64,000 nt of DNA from an uncultured Burkholderiales bacterium (GCA_945952065.1 CAMFGY010000016.1:31274-95273), one strand, 5' to 3'; shown: positions 53,503 to 61,448, numbered from the stretch's first letter. Notes: generated by a model from the sequence alone, not told the origin. Numbers and translations are program-made.

Positions 53503-54048
53503 TCAGAGCTTTTGGAAGGACAAGGTCACTTGCCCCAACTCAAAGCCATATTTGCTCATCACCGCTTTGTTCAGCATCACCTTGTCGTCGATGAGGAACA
53601 TCCAGTCATCAAAGTCCACCTCGTAGACCTTGCCATCCACCGGCAGCTTCAGGGTGTAACTCCAGCGCAGCGCATTGCCAGCGGCCACGCCGCGTGCCTC
53701 GCCCACCACATCGTCCGCCCGCCCGCTGTAGCGGCCGCCCCCTAAGTCTTGGAGGGTCCATACACGGCGCTCGCGGCTGCCATCGCTGTATTCAAAGTCT
53801 TCTTCGAGAACGCCGGTGTCGCCGCTCCAGCGCCCCATCAGCTTGACCACGAAGCGGCGCTTCACATGGCCGTTGCGGTCGGTGAAGATGCCATGGGCCA
53901 GCAGCGGGCCATTCAGGTATTGGCGCTATTCGAGTTTGGGGCTTTCTTGTGCATATTGCTCGGGCTTGGGGCCTGATGCACAGCCACTCAGCACCAGAGC
54001 TGCCAAGCCCAGGCTCAGACAAGCGCGTTTGAAAGAGGGCAAGTTCAT
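53503..54048 (-). pseudogene. DUF3833 lipoprotein gene interrupted by an in-frame amber codon
   Basis: The reading frame starts MNLPSFKRACLSLGLAALVL with lipobox LSGC (Cys23), reaches QESPKLE at codon 40, then hits TAG (53926-53928), and continues in the same frame as RQYLNGPLLAHGIFTDRNG and on through KRRFVVKLMGRWSGDTG to the end. Both sides belong to one DUF3833 protein of about 181 residues, so a single base change (for example CAG or TGG to TAG) explains it. AAGGAG precedes the ATG, which overlaps the MFS gene. Either the gene is newly dead, the codon is read through, or it is a sequencing error. Restart inside at MKRR-type codons would lose the lipobox. Confidence 0.88.
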
Positions 54049-55337
54049 GGCAACTCCTTGTTGGGTGAGGTGCGTATCCAGAATTGGTAGAGCAAGCCTG
54101 CGGCCATGAGCTTGAGCAAGCAGGGCAACAAGCAATAGGCCAGGGTCAAGCCCTGCAAGGCTGCATCAGTGCGCTGCCCAGGCGCGTAACCCAGGGCCTG
54201 CAGCAGGGGCAGGCTGAGCCCCGCGGCCAGGGCCAGATTGAGTTTGTTGGCGGCATTCCACCAGCCGAAGAAGGCGCCTTCGGCATGGCCGCCCAGGCCG
54301 GCGCCGTGCACCAGCCGAGCCAGCAGCGCACTGGGGATGGCGAGGTCGGCGCCCATCGCCAAGCCGCTGGCCAAGCAGACAGCGGTGAAAGCAAGGCTGT
54401 CCCCCGCTCCCAGCCTTGCTGCCCAGGCAAATGCGGCCACGGCCAAGAGCATGGCCATGCACCAGCTGCGCGTATGCCCCCAGCGCTTCACCATGCGCAG
54501 CCACAGCGGCAAAGACAGCGCCGCTGCGCAGAAGTAAACCGCTAAATAAGCGCCTTCCCATTGCGGTGTTTGCAGGCGGTCACGCACAAAAAACAGCAGC
54601 AGGCTGGCGGGAATCGCCGTGGCGATGCCATTGCACAGAAAGACCGCCATCAGGCGCCGGAAGTCGCTGCGCAGCCACACCGAGGCCCCCAGGCTCGTTT
54701 GCGCAGGCGTGGTGGGCTGAGCGGGTGCGCGCGGGGCACGCCCCAGCAAGAGCAGGCCCAAGCCCAGCGCGAATGCCAAGCTGAGCGCGGTACCGGCCCA
54801 GCCAATCCAGGCCGGCAGCAGGCTGGCGGTGATCACCCCCAGCAAGGCAAAGCCTTCGCGCCAGGCCGCGACCCGGCTTTGTTGCACGGCGCTGCCGCCA
54901 AAACGAGCCCCCCAGGTTTGGTGCATCACGCTGAGCACGCTGTAGCCCAGATAGGTCAGCAGCAGTGCCGCAGCACACCACAGCAGCAAGGCTTGAGGCG
55001 TTTGCCAGGGCGGAAAAAACAGCGCCACAAAGCCGCAGGCCAGCAGCACGGCCGCCGCACGCATCAGCGGCAGCACACGCGCCGGATACTGGTTCAGCCA
55101 GCGGTCACACAGGCGACCGATCCAGGGGTCCAGCGCGGCATCGAAGAGTCGTGCGCCCAGCAGCAAAGCGCCCAACTGCGCCAGCGGCATACCGAACGAT
55201 TGCGCGTAATGGGCGGGCAGGCTGATGTACAGCGGCAAGGCCACAAAGGCCAGAGCGAGACCCAGCGCACCATAGCGGGCGCAAGCCGCATTGCCCAGGC
55301 TGGCGACGGGCGCGGCAGCGGCTTCAAGGCCCGTCAT
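54045..55337 (-). CDS. MFS transporter, GPH (glycoside-pentoside-hexuronide) symporter-like
   Basis: A 430-residue inner-membrane transporter with about twelve helices. The N-terminus (LGLALAFVALPLYISLPAHY; GARLFDAALDPWIGRLCDRW) matches the MFS_2/GPH family, in particular the branch found beside cyclopropane synthase and DUF1365 genes in light- and singlet-oxygen-induced clusters. The substrate is unknown; a lipid or lipid-linked molecule fits context better than a sugar, which is inference. The ATG at 55337 lies inside the end of the chalcone-isomerase-like gene (14 bp overlap). Confidence 0.85.
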   Translation of the reverse strand: MTGLEAAAAPVASLGNAACARYGALGLALAFVALPLYISLPAHYAQSFGMPLAQLGALLLGARLFDAALDPWIGRLCDRWLNQYPARVLPLMRAAAVLLACGFVALFFPPWQTPQALLLWCAAALLLTYLGYSVLSVMHQTWGARFGGSAVQQSRVAAWREGFALLGVITASLLPAWIGWAGTALSLAFALGLGLLLLGRAPRAPAQPTTPAQTSLGASVWLRSDFRRLMAVFLCNGIATAIPASLLLFFVRDRLQTPQWEGAYLAVYFCAAALSLPLWLRMVKRWGHTRSWCMAMLLAVAAFAWAARLGAGDSLAFTAVCLASGLAMGADLAIPSALLARLVHGAGLGGHAEGAFFGWWNAANKLNLALAAGLSLPLLQALGYAPGQRTDAALQGLTLAYCLLPCLLKLMAAGLLYQFWIRTSPNKELP

Positions 55338-55860
55338 GGCGGCCCCCCAGCAACTGCTTGCGCAAGCCAGGCTCGGAGCTTTGCGGGGCCAGCCAGATGC
55401 CAAAGAACAGGCGCGCGAATTGTGGGTCGTTGATGCGTTTCTTCAGCTGGCCGTTGACAAAGAATCGCGCGCCCTCGCCCGGTTCATGCCAGCCGCTGAT
55501 GCGGTCGCCGGCTTGCACATCGGGGAAGGCGGCTTCCATCTCCTGCAGCCAGCGCTGCGCTTGCTCAGGGGCGATCTCGGCTTGGCGCTTCATTTCGACC
55601 AGGGAGCGCTTGGCGATCTCGCGGCCACTCAAGCTGCGCGCATATTCCAACTCCAGGGCCAGTTCTTTGCTGGCCCAGTTCTGGGTGTCAATGGGCTCGC
55701 GCGACCACAGACGGATGTCATAAATCAGCAAGCTAAAGAAGCGCATTTGCGCTTTGGACTGCTGACGCAACTCCGCCAATTCGGGCGCCGCATGGGCGAG
55801 CCAGGGGCCTGCAGCCAAAAGGCTGCAGCTCCATTGCAAGGCACGGCGGCGGCTGTTCAT
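55324..55860 (-). CDS. Chalcone-isomerase-like periplasmic protein
   Basis: A 178-residue secreted protein. The N-terminus has RRR then a hydrophobic core ending AAGPWLAHA, a twin-arginine-like or Sec signal. The mature part carries the chalcone isomerase-like fold markers: MRFFSLLIYDIRLW, ELEYARSLSGREIAKRSL and FFGIWLAPQSSEPGLRKQLL. Bacterial members bind fatty acids or related ligands and are not flavonoid enzymes. It lies 7 bp after the cyclopropane synthase gene. Confidence 0.86.
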   Translation of the reverse strand: MNSRRRALQWSCSLLAAGPWLAHAAPELAELRQQSKAQMRFFSLLIYDIRLWSREPIDTQNWASKELALELEYARSLSGREIAKRSLVEMKRQAEIAPEQAQRWLQEMEAAFPDVQAGDRISGWHEPGEGARFFVNGQLKKRINDPQFARLFFGIWLAPQSSEPGLRKQLLGGRHDGP

Positions 55861-55867
55861 GGGGCGC

Positions 55868-57100
55868 TCAGTCTTTTTGCAGGGTGAACTGCATCACATC
55901 GGTATTGCCGGTTGCGAAGGCGGCTTCGCAATAGGCGAGGTAGAACTCCCAGAGGCGCACAAAGCGGGTGTCAAAGCCCTGTTCACGCACCTGCGTTTCA
56001 TGGCGCAAAAAGGCCTCGCGCCAGAGGTGCAGGGTCTGCGCATAGTCCTGGCCAAAGGCCAGTTCATTGCAGACGCGCAGGCCGGCTTTTTGCGCGTGCG
56101 CACGGAACTGGCTGGGGCTGGGCAGCATGCCGCCGGGGAAGATGTACTGCTGGATGAAGTCGCTGGAGCGGCTGTAGCGATCGAACAAATCATCGCGAAT
56201 GGTGATGGTCTGGATGCAGGCGCGGCCGCCGGGCTTGAGCTTGTCGCGCACAGTCTTGAAGTAGCCGTCCCAGTATTCGCGGCCCACGGCTTCAAACATC
56301 TCGATGGAGACGATGGCATCGAAAGCCGGGTCTTGGATGTCACGATAGTCTTGCAAGCGCAGGTCGGCGCGTTCGGCCAGGCCGGCGTTTTGCAGGCGCT
56401 CTTGGGCCCAGCTCAGCTGTTCGTGCGACAGGGTCACGCCGGTGAGGTGCGCGTCAAAGTCGCGGGTGGCAGTTTCCGCAACCGCGCCCCAGCCGCAACC
56501 CAACTCCAGCACGCGGCTGCCGGCGCTAACGCCGCATTCACGCAGGGCACGATGCATCTTGGCGTTCTGTGCCGCAGTCAAGGACTGGCCGCTTTGACCC
56601 TCGAACCAAGCGCTGGAGTAGTTCATGCTCGGGTCTAGCCAGAGCTTGTAGAACTCGTTGCCGATGTCGTAGTGCGCGTGGATGTTCTTGCGGCTGCCCG
56701 AGCGGCTGTTGCGGTTGAACAAGTGGCGCAGACGGTGCAAGGCCGAGCCCCACCAGGAGCCAAAGATCACGGCATCCAGGGCCTCGCGGTTGCGCAGGAA
56801 CAGCTCCAGCAAAGCGCGCAGATCGGGGCTGCTCCAATGCCCGGCCATATAGCTCTCTGCAAAGCCGATATCGCCGGAGCGCAGCGTGGCGGCGCAAACC
56901 GCCCAGTCGCGGATGCGAAATGCGGCGCGCTGCGAAGAGGCTTGGCCCGGCTCGGCGCCGAATTGCATCGAACTGCCATCCGGCAACTGCACATCGAGGC
57001 TGCCGTGACGCAGATGGCCGAGCAATTGAAAAACGGTGCGCGCGGCAGCGGGCGCGTTGTCGGGCAGGCTGATGCGCGATCTGAGCGTTTGAGTGTTCAT
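55868..57100 (-). CDS. cfa: Cyclopropane-fatty-acyl-phospholipid synthase family methyltransferase
   Basis: A 410-residue SAM-dependent enzyme that modifies double bonds of membrane phospholipid acyl chains. SAM motif I is VLELGCGWGAVAETA; the family blocks NIHAHYDIGNEFYKLWLDPS, YSSAWFEGQSG, EMFEAVGREYWDGYF and FIQQYIFPGGMLPS are all present. The N-terminal lipid-binding domain is complete. The group found with DUF1365 and an FAD protein may make cyclopropane or methylated (furan-precursor) acyl chains; which one is not decidable. The ATG at 57100 was chosen since GAGGGA precedes it by nine bases; an earlier ATG at 57109 has no spacing. Confidence 0.92.
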   Translation of the reverse strand: MNTQTLRSRISLPDNAPAAARTVFQLLGHLRHGSLDVQLPDGSSMQFGAEPGQASSQRAAFRIRDWAVCAATLRSGDIGFAESYMAGHWSSPDLRALLELFLRNREALDAVIFGSWWGSALHRLRHLFNRNSRSGSRKNIHAHYDIGNEFYKLWLDPSMNYSSAWFEGQSGQSLTAAQNAKMHRALRECGVSAGSRVLELGCGWGAVAETATRDFDAHLTGVTLSHEQLSWAQERLQNAGLAERADLRLQDYRDIQDPAFDAIVSIEMFEAVGREYWDGYFKTVRDKLKPGGRACIQTITIRDDLFDRYSRSSDFIQQYIFPGGMLPSPSQFRAHAQKAGLRVCNELAFGQDYAQTLHLWREAFLRHETQVREQGFDTRFVRLWEFYLAYCEAAFATGNTDVMQFTLQKD

Positions 57101-57113
57101 GGCGTGCATTCCC

Positions 57114-57920
57114 TCAGCGGGTCACAAGGGTTTCGGGTGCGGCGGGTTTGCCGAAGAAAGGAATTCGTTTGAAGAACAGGCGCAAAGCCTGCCAGTGGAT
57201 GCGCGCGACCACCATCAGGCTCTGCGCGGGCATGGCCAAAAAGGCTTGGCGTGCGCTGCGCTCGGTGAGCGGCACAAGCGCGCCACTGATGCTGGTTTGC
57301 AGCAGGGTTTGGCCTTGCTCATCTTCATGGTCCACGCGTGCCACGCAGCGGGGGCCCTGGGCGCCAGCGCTGTTCATGAATCGAAAACGGTAACGCCCGG
57401 CCACCTGGCAAAAAGGCGAGACATGAAAGACCTTGCGTGCCTGCAACTCACGACCGTAGGCCAGCTCAGGGCCTTGCAGCAAGTAGCAATGGCGCTCGCC
57501 AAAGGTGTTGTTGACTTCCACCAAGATGGCCGCCAAAGAGCCGTCTTTGCGTTCGCAATGCCAAAAGCTCACCGGCTTGAAGGCATGACCCAGCACGCGG
57601 GGATAGCAATGCAGCCAGACCTCGCCTTGGGCGTCATGCACGCCTTCACTTTGCAGCAAGGCATCCAGCCAGGCCAGGCAATCGGGGCCGCCGTCGCCGT
57701 GGTCGGCATCATGAAAGCTCAGCCAGTGCCAGCCTTTGCTGCCCAGCCCTGAGCCGGGTCGGTGCAAAGCGGCGCAGGGCTGCTGGCGCAAAGTGCGCAT
57801 GGGCAGCATCAGAAAGTAGCTGCGATAGGCAAAAGCATGCGCGGTCGGCGCCAGGCGGCGATGGCGCACCTCGCCTCGGCCGATCAAGGCTTGGGCGGGC
57901 CAGGCTTTGAGGCTGCTCAT
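57114..57920 (-). CDS. DUF1365 family protein
   Basis: A 268-residue protein of the DUF1365 family, recognised by GRGEVRHRRLAPTAHAFAYR at the N-terminus, HCYPRVLGHAFKPVSFWHCE in the middle and KVFHVSPFCQVAGRYRFRF. The family nearly always sits between an FAD amine-oxidase-like gene and a cyclopropane synthase gene, as here. Its biochemical role is not established; lipid modification is likely. It overlaps the FAD gene by four bases; the ATG at 57920 begins MSSLKAWPAQ. Confidence 0.92.
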   Translation of the reverse strand: MSSLKAWPAQALIGRGEVRHRRLAPTAHAFAYRSYFLMLPMRTLRQQPCAALHRPGSGLGSKGWHWLSFHDADHGDGGPDCLAWLDALLQSEGVHDAQGEVWLHCYPRVLGHAFKPVSFWHCERKDGSLAAILVEVNNTFGERHCYLLQGPELAYGRELQARKVFHVSPFCQVAGRYRFRFMNSAGAQGPRCVARVDHEDEQGQTLLQTSISGALVPLTERSARQAFLAMPAQSLMVVARIHWQALRLFFKRIPFFGKPAAPETLVTR

Positions 57921-59713
57921 GCCGCGCTCGCTGTGCCACCCGCGGCAGGCGGTGCAGCGCTGGTTTCGGCCCACTGTTGCAGCAAACGCTGGGCGACTTT
58001 CAGCCCCGACAGCAGGCCGTCTTCATGGAAGCCATAGCGGGTCCAGGCGCCGCAATACCAGACATGGGCTGTGCCCTGAATCAGCGGCAGGCGCGCCTGC
58101 GCGGCCACGGCTGCGCTGTCAAACACCGGGTGGGCGTAGTCAAACGCCGCGAGCGTTTGATCCGCGGCGGGCTCGCGTACCGGGTTCAAGGACACGATCA
58201 CCTCCTGGCGCCAGGGCAGGGGCTGCAGGCGGTTCAGCAGATAGTGCAGGCAGACGGCATTTTTCTCGCTGTCACCGTGCTGGCCGCCATGCTCGTAGTT
58301 CCAGGCGGCCCAGGCGCGCTGGCGGCGTGGCAACAGGCGGGTGTCGGTGTGCAGCACGGCTCGGTTGCGGTGGTAGCGGATCGCGCCGAGCAATTGCTGC
58401 TCTTGCAAGCTGGGCTGGTCCAGCAAGGCCAGACTTTGATCGCTGTGGCAGGCCAGAATGACTTCGTCAAAGCGCTCTGACCCGCACGCCGACAGCACGG
58501 TGACCGAACCATCATTCTGGCGACTGACTTGCTGTACGGGGCAGTTCAAGCGGGTCTCGCTGATGCCCGCCAGCAGCTTGTCCACATAGTGCCGCGCGCC
58601 ACCGCTGACGGTGAACCACTGCGGTCTTTGGGTCACTTGCAAAAGCCCGTGGTTGTGGCAAAACCGGATCAAGGTGCTGATCGGGAAGGCCAACATCTGC
58701 TTCGTGGGGCAGGACCAAATGCAGGCCACCATGGGCAGCAAATACCAGTCGCGGAAGGCTTGGCCAAAGCGGTGTTGGTCGAGGAACTCTCCGATCGGTT
58801 GGGCCAATGCGGCCTCGGCGCCGCTTGTGGCCAAGCCAGTGCACAGCGCATTGAAGCGCTGCAAGTCACTCAACATGCCCCAGAAGGCCGGCCGCAACAG
58901 ATTGCTGCGTTGTGCGAAAACGCTGTTCAGATTGCTGCCACTCCACTCCAAGTCTTGGTCGGGCAATTGCACCGAGAAAGACATATCGCTGGCCGCGACC
59001 TTCACATCCAGTTGTTTGAACAACTGAATCAGCAGCGGATAGGTGCGCTCGTTGAAGACCAAAAAACCGGTGTCGACGCCATGGCTTTGGCCCTCGAGCT
59101 CGATGTCGACCGTGTGGGTGTGGCCGCCAAAGTAGTCGCCGGCTTCGAACAAGGTGACATGGGCTTGCGAGCTGAGCGCCCAGGCGGCGGACAAGCCTGC
59201 AATGCCTGAGCCAACCACGGCAACCCGGCGTTGCGGCGCTGCAGTGTGCCGCCGTAGGCCGGCCAGTTCCTGCAGCAGGGGCAGCAGCGGTTCGGCGTGC
59301 GCTGCTGCCGCTTGGCGGTGCGATTCGCGCAGCAGGGCAGGACGGCTTGGGGCCGGCGTGCTGCGACGTTTGGCGGGGGAATTGAAAAGGCCTCCGCCGG
59401 CGGCGGAGGCCTGAGGAATAAAAGTAGCCGCAAAGTGCCCCGAAGCCAACGAGGGAGGGAGGGAGGAGGAGGAAAACGGCTTCTGGATTTCAGCCCCAAC
59501 ACTGGGGAGACTTTGCGGCTGTAAGTGGAGCAATGCTAGCGATTTTTCGAAAATTTCAAAGCGCTCAGCTTGCGTTTGCAAAAGTTTACAAATTTGTGAC
59601 CCCGAGTTAAACGATGACGAATTGTTTATCTCCTCAGAGTTGAGGATGGTGGGCGTCTCCGAGCCAAGCTGCGGGCTCAGGCCGGTGGTGGGCAGGCGCA
59701 GGGCTGCAGTCAT
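57917..59713 (-). CDS. FAD/NAD(P)-binding amine-oxidase-like protein (COG2907 type)
   Basis: The core, from about residue 165 of the listed frame, is a flavoprotein of the COG2907 group: VAVVGSGIAGLSAAWAL, GGHTHTVDIELEGQSHGVDT, WYLLPMVACIWSCP and WYCGAWTRYGFHEDGLLSGL at the C-terminus. It probably oxidises or desaturates a lipid with FAD. The start is doubtful. The ATG at 59713 has GAGG before it and lies 24 bp after the glutathione peroxidase stop, but the first 150 residues are not conserved-looking, cross an AT-rich stretch and a GC-rich hairpin. No ATG, GTG or TTG lies in frame between the hairpin and the GTG at 59218 inside the FAD motif. Confidence 0.85.
   Translation of the reverse strand: MTAALRLPTTGLSPQLGSETPTILNSEEINNSSSFNSGSQICKLLQTQAERFEIFEKSLALLHLQPQSLPSVGAEIQKPFSSSSLPPSLASGHFAATFIPQASAAGGGLFNSPAKRRSTPAPSRPALLRESHRQAAAAHAEPLLPLLQELAGLRRHTAAPQRRVAVVGSGIAGLSAAWALSSQAHVTLFEAGDYFGGHTHTVDIELEGQSHGVDTGFLVFNERTYPLLIQLFKQLDVKVAASDMSFSVQLPDQDLEWSGSNLNSVFAQRSNLLRPAFWGMLSDLQRFNALCTGLATSGAEAALAQPIGEFLDQHRFGQAFRDWYLLPMVACIWSCPTKQMLAFPISTLIRFCHNHGLLQVTQRPQWFTVSGGARHYVDKLLAGISETRLNCPVQQVSRQNDGSVTVLSACGSERFDEVILACHSDQSLALLDQPSLQEQQLLGAIRYHRNRAVLHTDTRLLPRRQRAWAAWNYEHGGQHGDSEKNAVCLHYLLNRLQPLPWRQEVIVSLNPVREPAADQTLAAFDYAHPVFDSAAVAAQARLPLIQGTAHVWYCGAWTRYGFHEDGLLSGLKVAQRLLQQWAETSAAPPAAGGTASAA
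59385..59411 (-). terminator. Terminator-like hairpin inside the 5' part of the FAD-protein frame
   Basis: GGCCTCCGCC pairs perfectly with GGCGGAGGCC around a three-base loop, and on the minus strand TTTTC follows. A ten-bp GC stem with a short T-run could terminate or attenuate transcription entering the FAD-protein gene from the glutathione peroxidase side. The short T-run leaves this uncertain. Confidence 0.5.
59521..59640 (-). promoter_or_regulatory. AT-rich segment, possible internal promoter before the FAD-protein gene
   Basis: This 120 bp stretch is much richer in A and T than its surroundings. On the minus strand it holds TTTGTAAACTTTTGCAAAC, a tandem TTTG-n-AAAC repeat at ten-bp spacing, TTGAAA followed 15 bp later by TAGCAT as a weak promoter pair, and a CCCC/GGGG mini-hairpin just downstream. 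It probably holds an internal promoter or operator of the operon rather than protein-coding sequence. Confidence 0.45.
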
Positions 59714-59737
59714 GGTGGCCTCGGGTCTTGCTGGGGT

Positions 59738-60328
59738 TCAGGGTTGGGACAGCAGCCGTTCCACCTCATCGGTGATGCTGCGGCTGAGCGGGTCGGTCAT
59801 GGAGCCAAAGCTCTGGACTTGCTTGCCATCTCTCGAAATCAGGTATTTGTGAAAATTCCACTTCGGGCTGCTGCCGGTGCTGCGGGCCAAGTCGGCAAAC
59901 AAGGGGTTGGTGTCGGGCTTGCCGGGCTTGACCACAGATTTCGAGAACATCGGGAACTTCACATTGAAGGTGTTCTCGCAGAACTCGGCGATTTCTTTGT
60001 TGCTGCCGGGTTCTTGGCTGCCAAAGTCATTGGACGGAAAGCCCAGCACCACCAAGCCGCGCTCGCCATAGCGTGAGGAAAGGGTTTCCAGAGCCTTGTA
60101 TTGCGAGGTGAAGCCGCAAAAGCTGGCGGTGTTGACCACCAGCAGCACCTTGCCCGCGTATTGGCACAGCGGCTGCGGCTTTTCATCTTGCAGGCGCGGC
60201 ATCTCGCGTTGCAACAAGGCCGGGCAAGCCGCGGGAGCGGCTTGGGCGCAGGTCGCGGCCATGGACAGCAAGAAGGCGGCCCAGCCGTGGCGGCGGAGCG
60301 GGGCTGCAAAATATGAGGTTTTGTCCAC
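59738..60328 (-). CDS. Periplasmic glutathione peroxidase-like protein
   Basis: A 196-residue protein with a signal peptide (WAAFLLSMAATCAQA) and a GPx domain: VVNTASFCGFTSQYKALE with the peroxidatic cysteine, GFPSNDFGSQEPGSNKEIAEF, and PKWNFHKYLISRDGK with the Trp-Asn of the catalytic tetrad. It should reduce lipid hydroperoxides in the periplasm. GTG at 60328 is preceded by AGGACAAACA, where the AGGA ribosome-binding site overlaps an operator copy. It leads the minus-strand cluster and is divergent from the LitR-like gene. Confidence 0.92.
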   Translation of the reverse strand: MDKTSYFAAPLRRHGWAAFLLSMAATCAQAAPAACPALLQREMPRLQDEKPQPLCQYAGKVLLVVNTASFCGFTSQYKALETLSSRYGERGLVVLGFPSNDFGSQEPGSNKEIAEFCENTFNVKFPMFSKSVVKPGKPDTNPLFADLARSTGSSPKWNFHKYLISRDGKQVQSFGSMTDPLSRSITDEVERLLSQP

Positions 60329-60349
60329 TGTTTGTCCTAGTCAAAATGT
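60320..60349. promoter_or_regulatory. Predicted LitR operator, copy 1 (peroxidase side)
   Basis: TTTGTC occurs at 60320-60325 and 60331-60336, exactly 11 bp apart, followed by CTAGTCAAAAT. The segment overlaps the start and ribosome-binding site of the glutathione peroxidase gene. CarH is known to bind 11-bp direct repeats, so this is a plausible site for repression of the minus-strand operon. Confidence 0.6.
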
Positions 60350-60382
60350 CGACATGGAACTATATTAGTTCAAATTTTGAAA

Positions 60383-60410
60383 TTTGTCTCGCATTTGTCT
60401 AGGACAAAAT
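60383..60410. promoter_or_regulatory. Predicted LitR operator, copy 2 (litR side)
   Basis: TTTGTC occurs at 60383-60388 and 60394-60399, again 11 bp apart, followed by TAGGACAAAAT; TTTGTC and GACAAA also make a palindrome at 60394-60408. It lies 18 bp before the litR start and is a near copy of the element at 60320. TATATT at 60361-60366 between the two may be a -10 box. Autoregulation of litR is likely. Confidence 0.6.
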
Positions 60411-60427
60411 CTTTATGGAATGCCCGC

Positions 60428-61429
60428 ATGTCTGCCGCCAAACCTCTTGACCCGCACCCTGAGCCCGAGCCCGTCAGTGGCTGGGCCGGCATTGCGGCCG
60501 TGGAGCGCGACACCGGTTTGAGCAAAGACACCTTGCGCATCTGGGAGCGTCGCTATGGCTTCCCATCGCCGCAGCGTGATGCCGTGGGAGATCGGGTCTA
60601 TTCGGTCGAACAAGTGCAGCGATTGCGTTTGCTTAAGCGCCTCATCGATGCCGGCCACCGGCCTGGGCGAGTGGTGCCGGCCAGCCCTGAGGAGCTCCAC
60701 ACCCTTGCGCAGCTGCCGGCGCGAAGCCTGGGCGGCAATGCTGCGTCGATGCCGCTGGTGCCGCCTGTGTCTCAGAACGAAACAGTCGCCCCATGTCTGC
60801 AAATGCTGGCGGAGCACCGTTTGGACGAGTTGCGCCGACTGCTCGGCCAGGCCTTGTTGCGCGAGGGCTTGGGCCGCTTTGTCTTGCAAGTGGTCGCACC
60901 CCTGACCACCGCCGTGGGGGACGCCTGGATGCGCGGTGAGTTGGAGGTCTTTGAGGAACACATTTACACCGAAATCATTCAGCAAAGCTTGCGCCAGGCC
61001 GTGCAAAGCCTGCTTCAACAGTCGGCTTTGGACGGGCGGGAGCGGCCGCGCGTTTTGCTCAGCACCTTGCCGGGTGAGCCCCATGGCTTGGGCTTGCTGA
61101 TGGTGGAGGCGCTGCTGGCGGTGGAAGGCTGCCAATGCCTGTCTCTGGGTGTGCAAACGCCTGTGGAGTCGCTGCCCCGCGCGGTGGCGGCGCATGGCAG
61201 CGATGTGCTGGCTTTGAGCTTCAGCGGACTGATGGCGGCCAGCGCGGTGCGCCGTGGGATTTCAGAGTTACGAAGCATGCTGCCCGCTGCGGTAGAAATC
61301 TGGGCCGGAGGCAGCGCTTTGATGCAGCGCCGCGCCGGCGCGCAAGAGCCGGGCGTTTTTTGCATGACTGATTTGCGTGATGTTCCCGCCGCAGTGGCTC
61401 GCTGGCGCGGCCAGGGCAAGCGCAGCTGA
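60428..61429 (+). CDS. litR: B12-dependent MerR photoreceptor-repressor, LitR/CarH family
   Basis: A 333-residue regulator: MerR winged helix at 18-85 (GIAAVERDTGLSKDTLRIWE, then RRYGFPSPQR), a four-helix cap domain (about 120-200) and a cobalamin-binding domain (205-330). The photoreceptor hallmark W-x9-EH is present as Trp167, Glu177, His178 in AWMRGELEVFEEHIY, and the B12 lower-ligand motif is E-x-H-x-x-G with His219 in LPGEPHGLGLL. In relatives, adenosylcobalamin holds a DNA-bound tetramer in the dark and light breaks it. The position after Trp167 is Met, where Thermus CarH has its upper-ligand His. It is divergent from a photo-oxidative-stress operon. ATG at 60428 was chosen over an upstream TTG. 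Confidence 0.92.
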   Translation: MSAAKPLDPHPEPEPVSGWAGIAAVERDTGLSKDTLRIWERRYGFPSPQRDAVGDRVYSVEQVQRLRLLKRLIDAGHRPGRVVPASPEELHTLAQLPARSLGGNAASMPLVPPVSQNETVAPCLQMLAEHRLDELRRLLGQALLREGLGRFVLQVVAPLTTAVGDAWMRGELEVFEEHIYTEIIQQSLRQAVQSLLQQSALDGRERPRVLLSTLPGEPHGLGLLMVEALLAVEGCQCLSLGVQTPVESLPRAVAAHGSDVLALSFSGLMAASAVRRGISELRSMLPAAVEIWAGGSALMQRRAGAQEPGVFCMTDLRDVPAAVARWRGQGKRS

Positions 61430-61448
61430 AGCGCACCGCGCCCCCACA

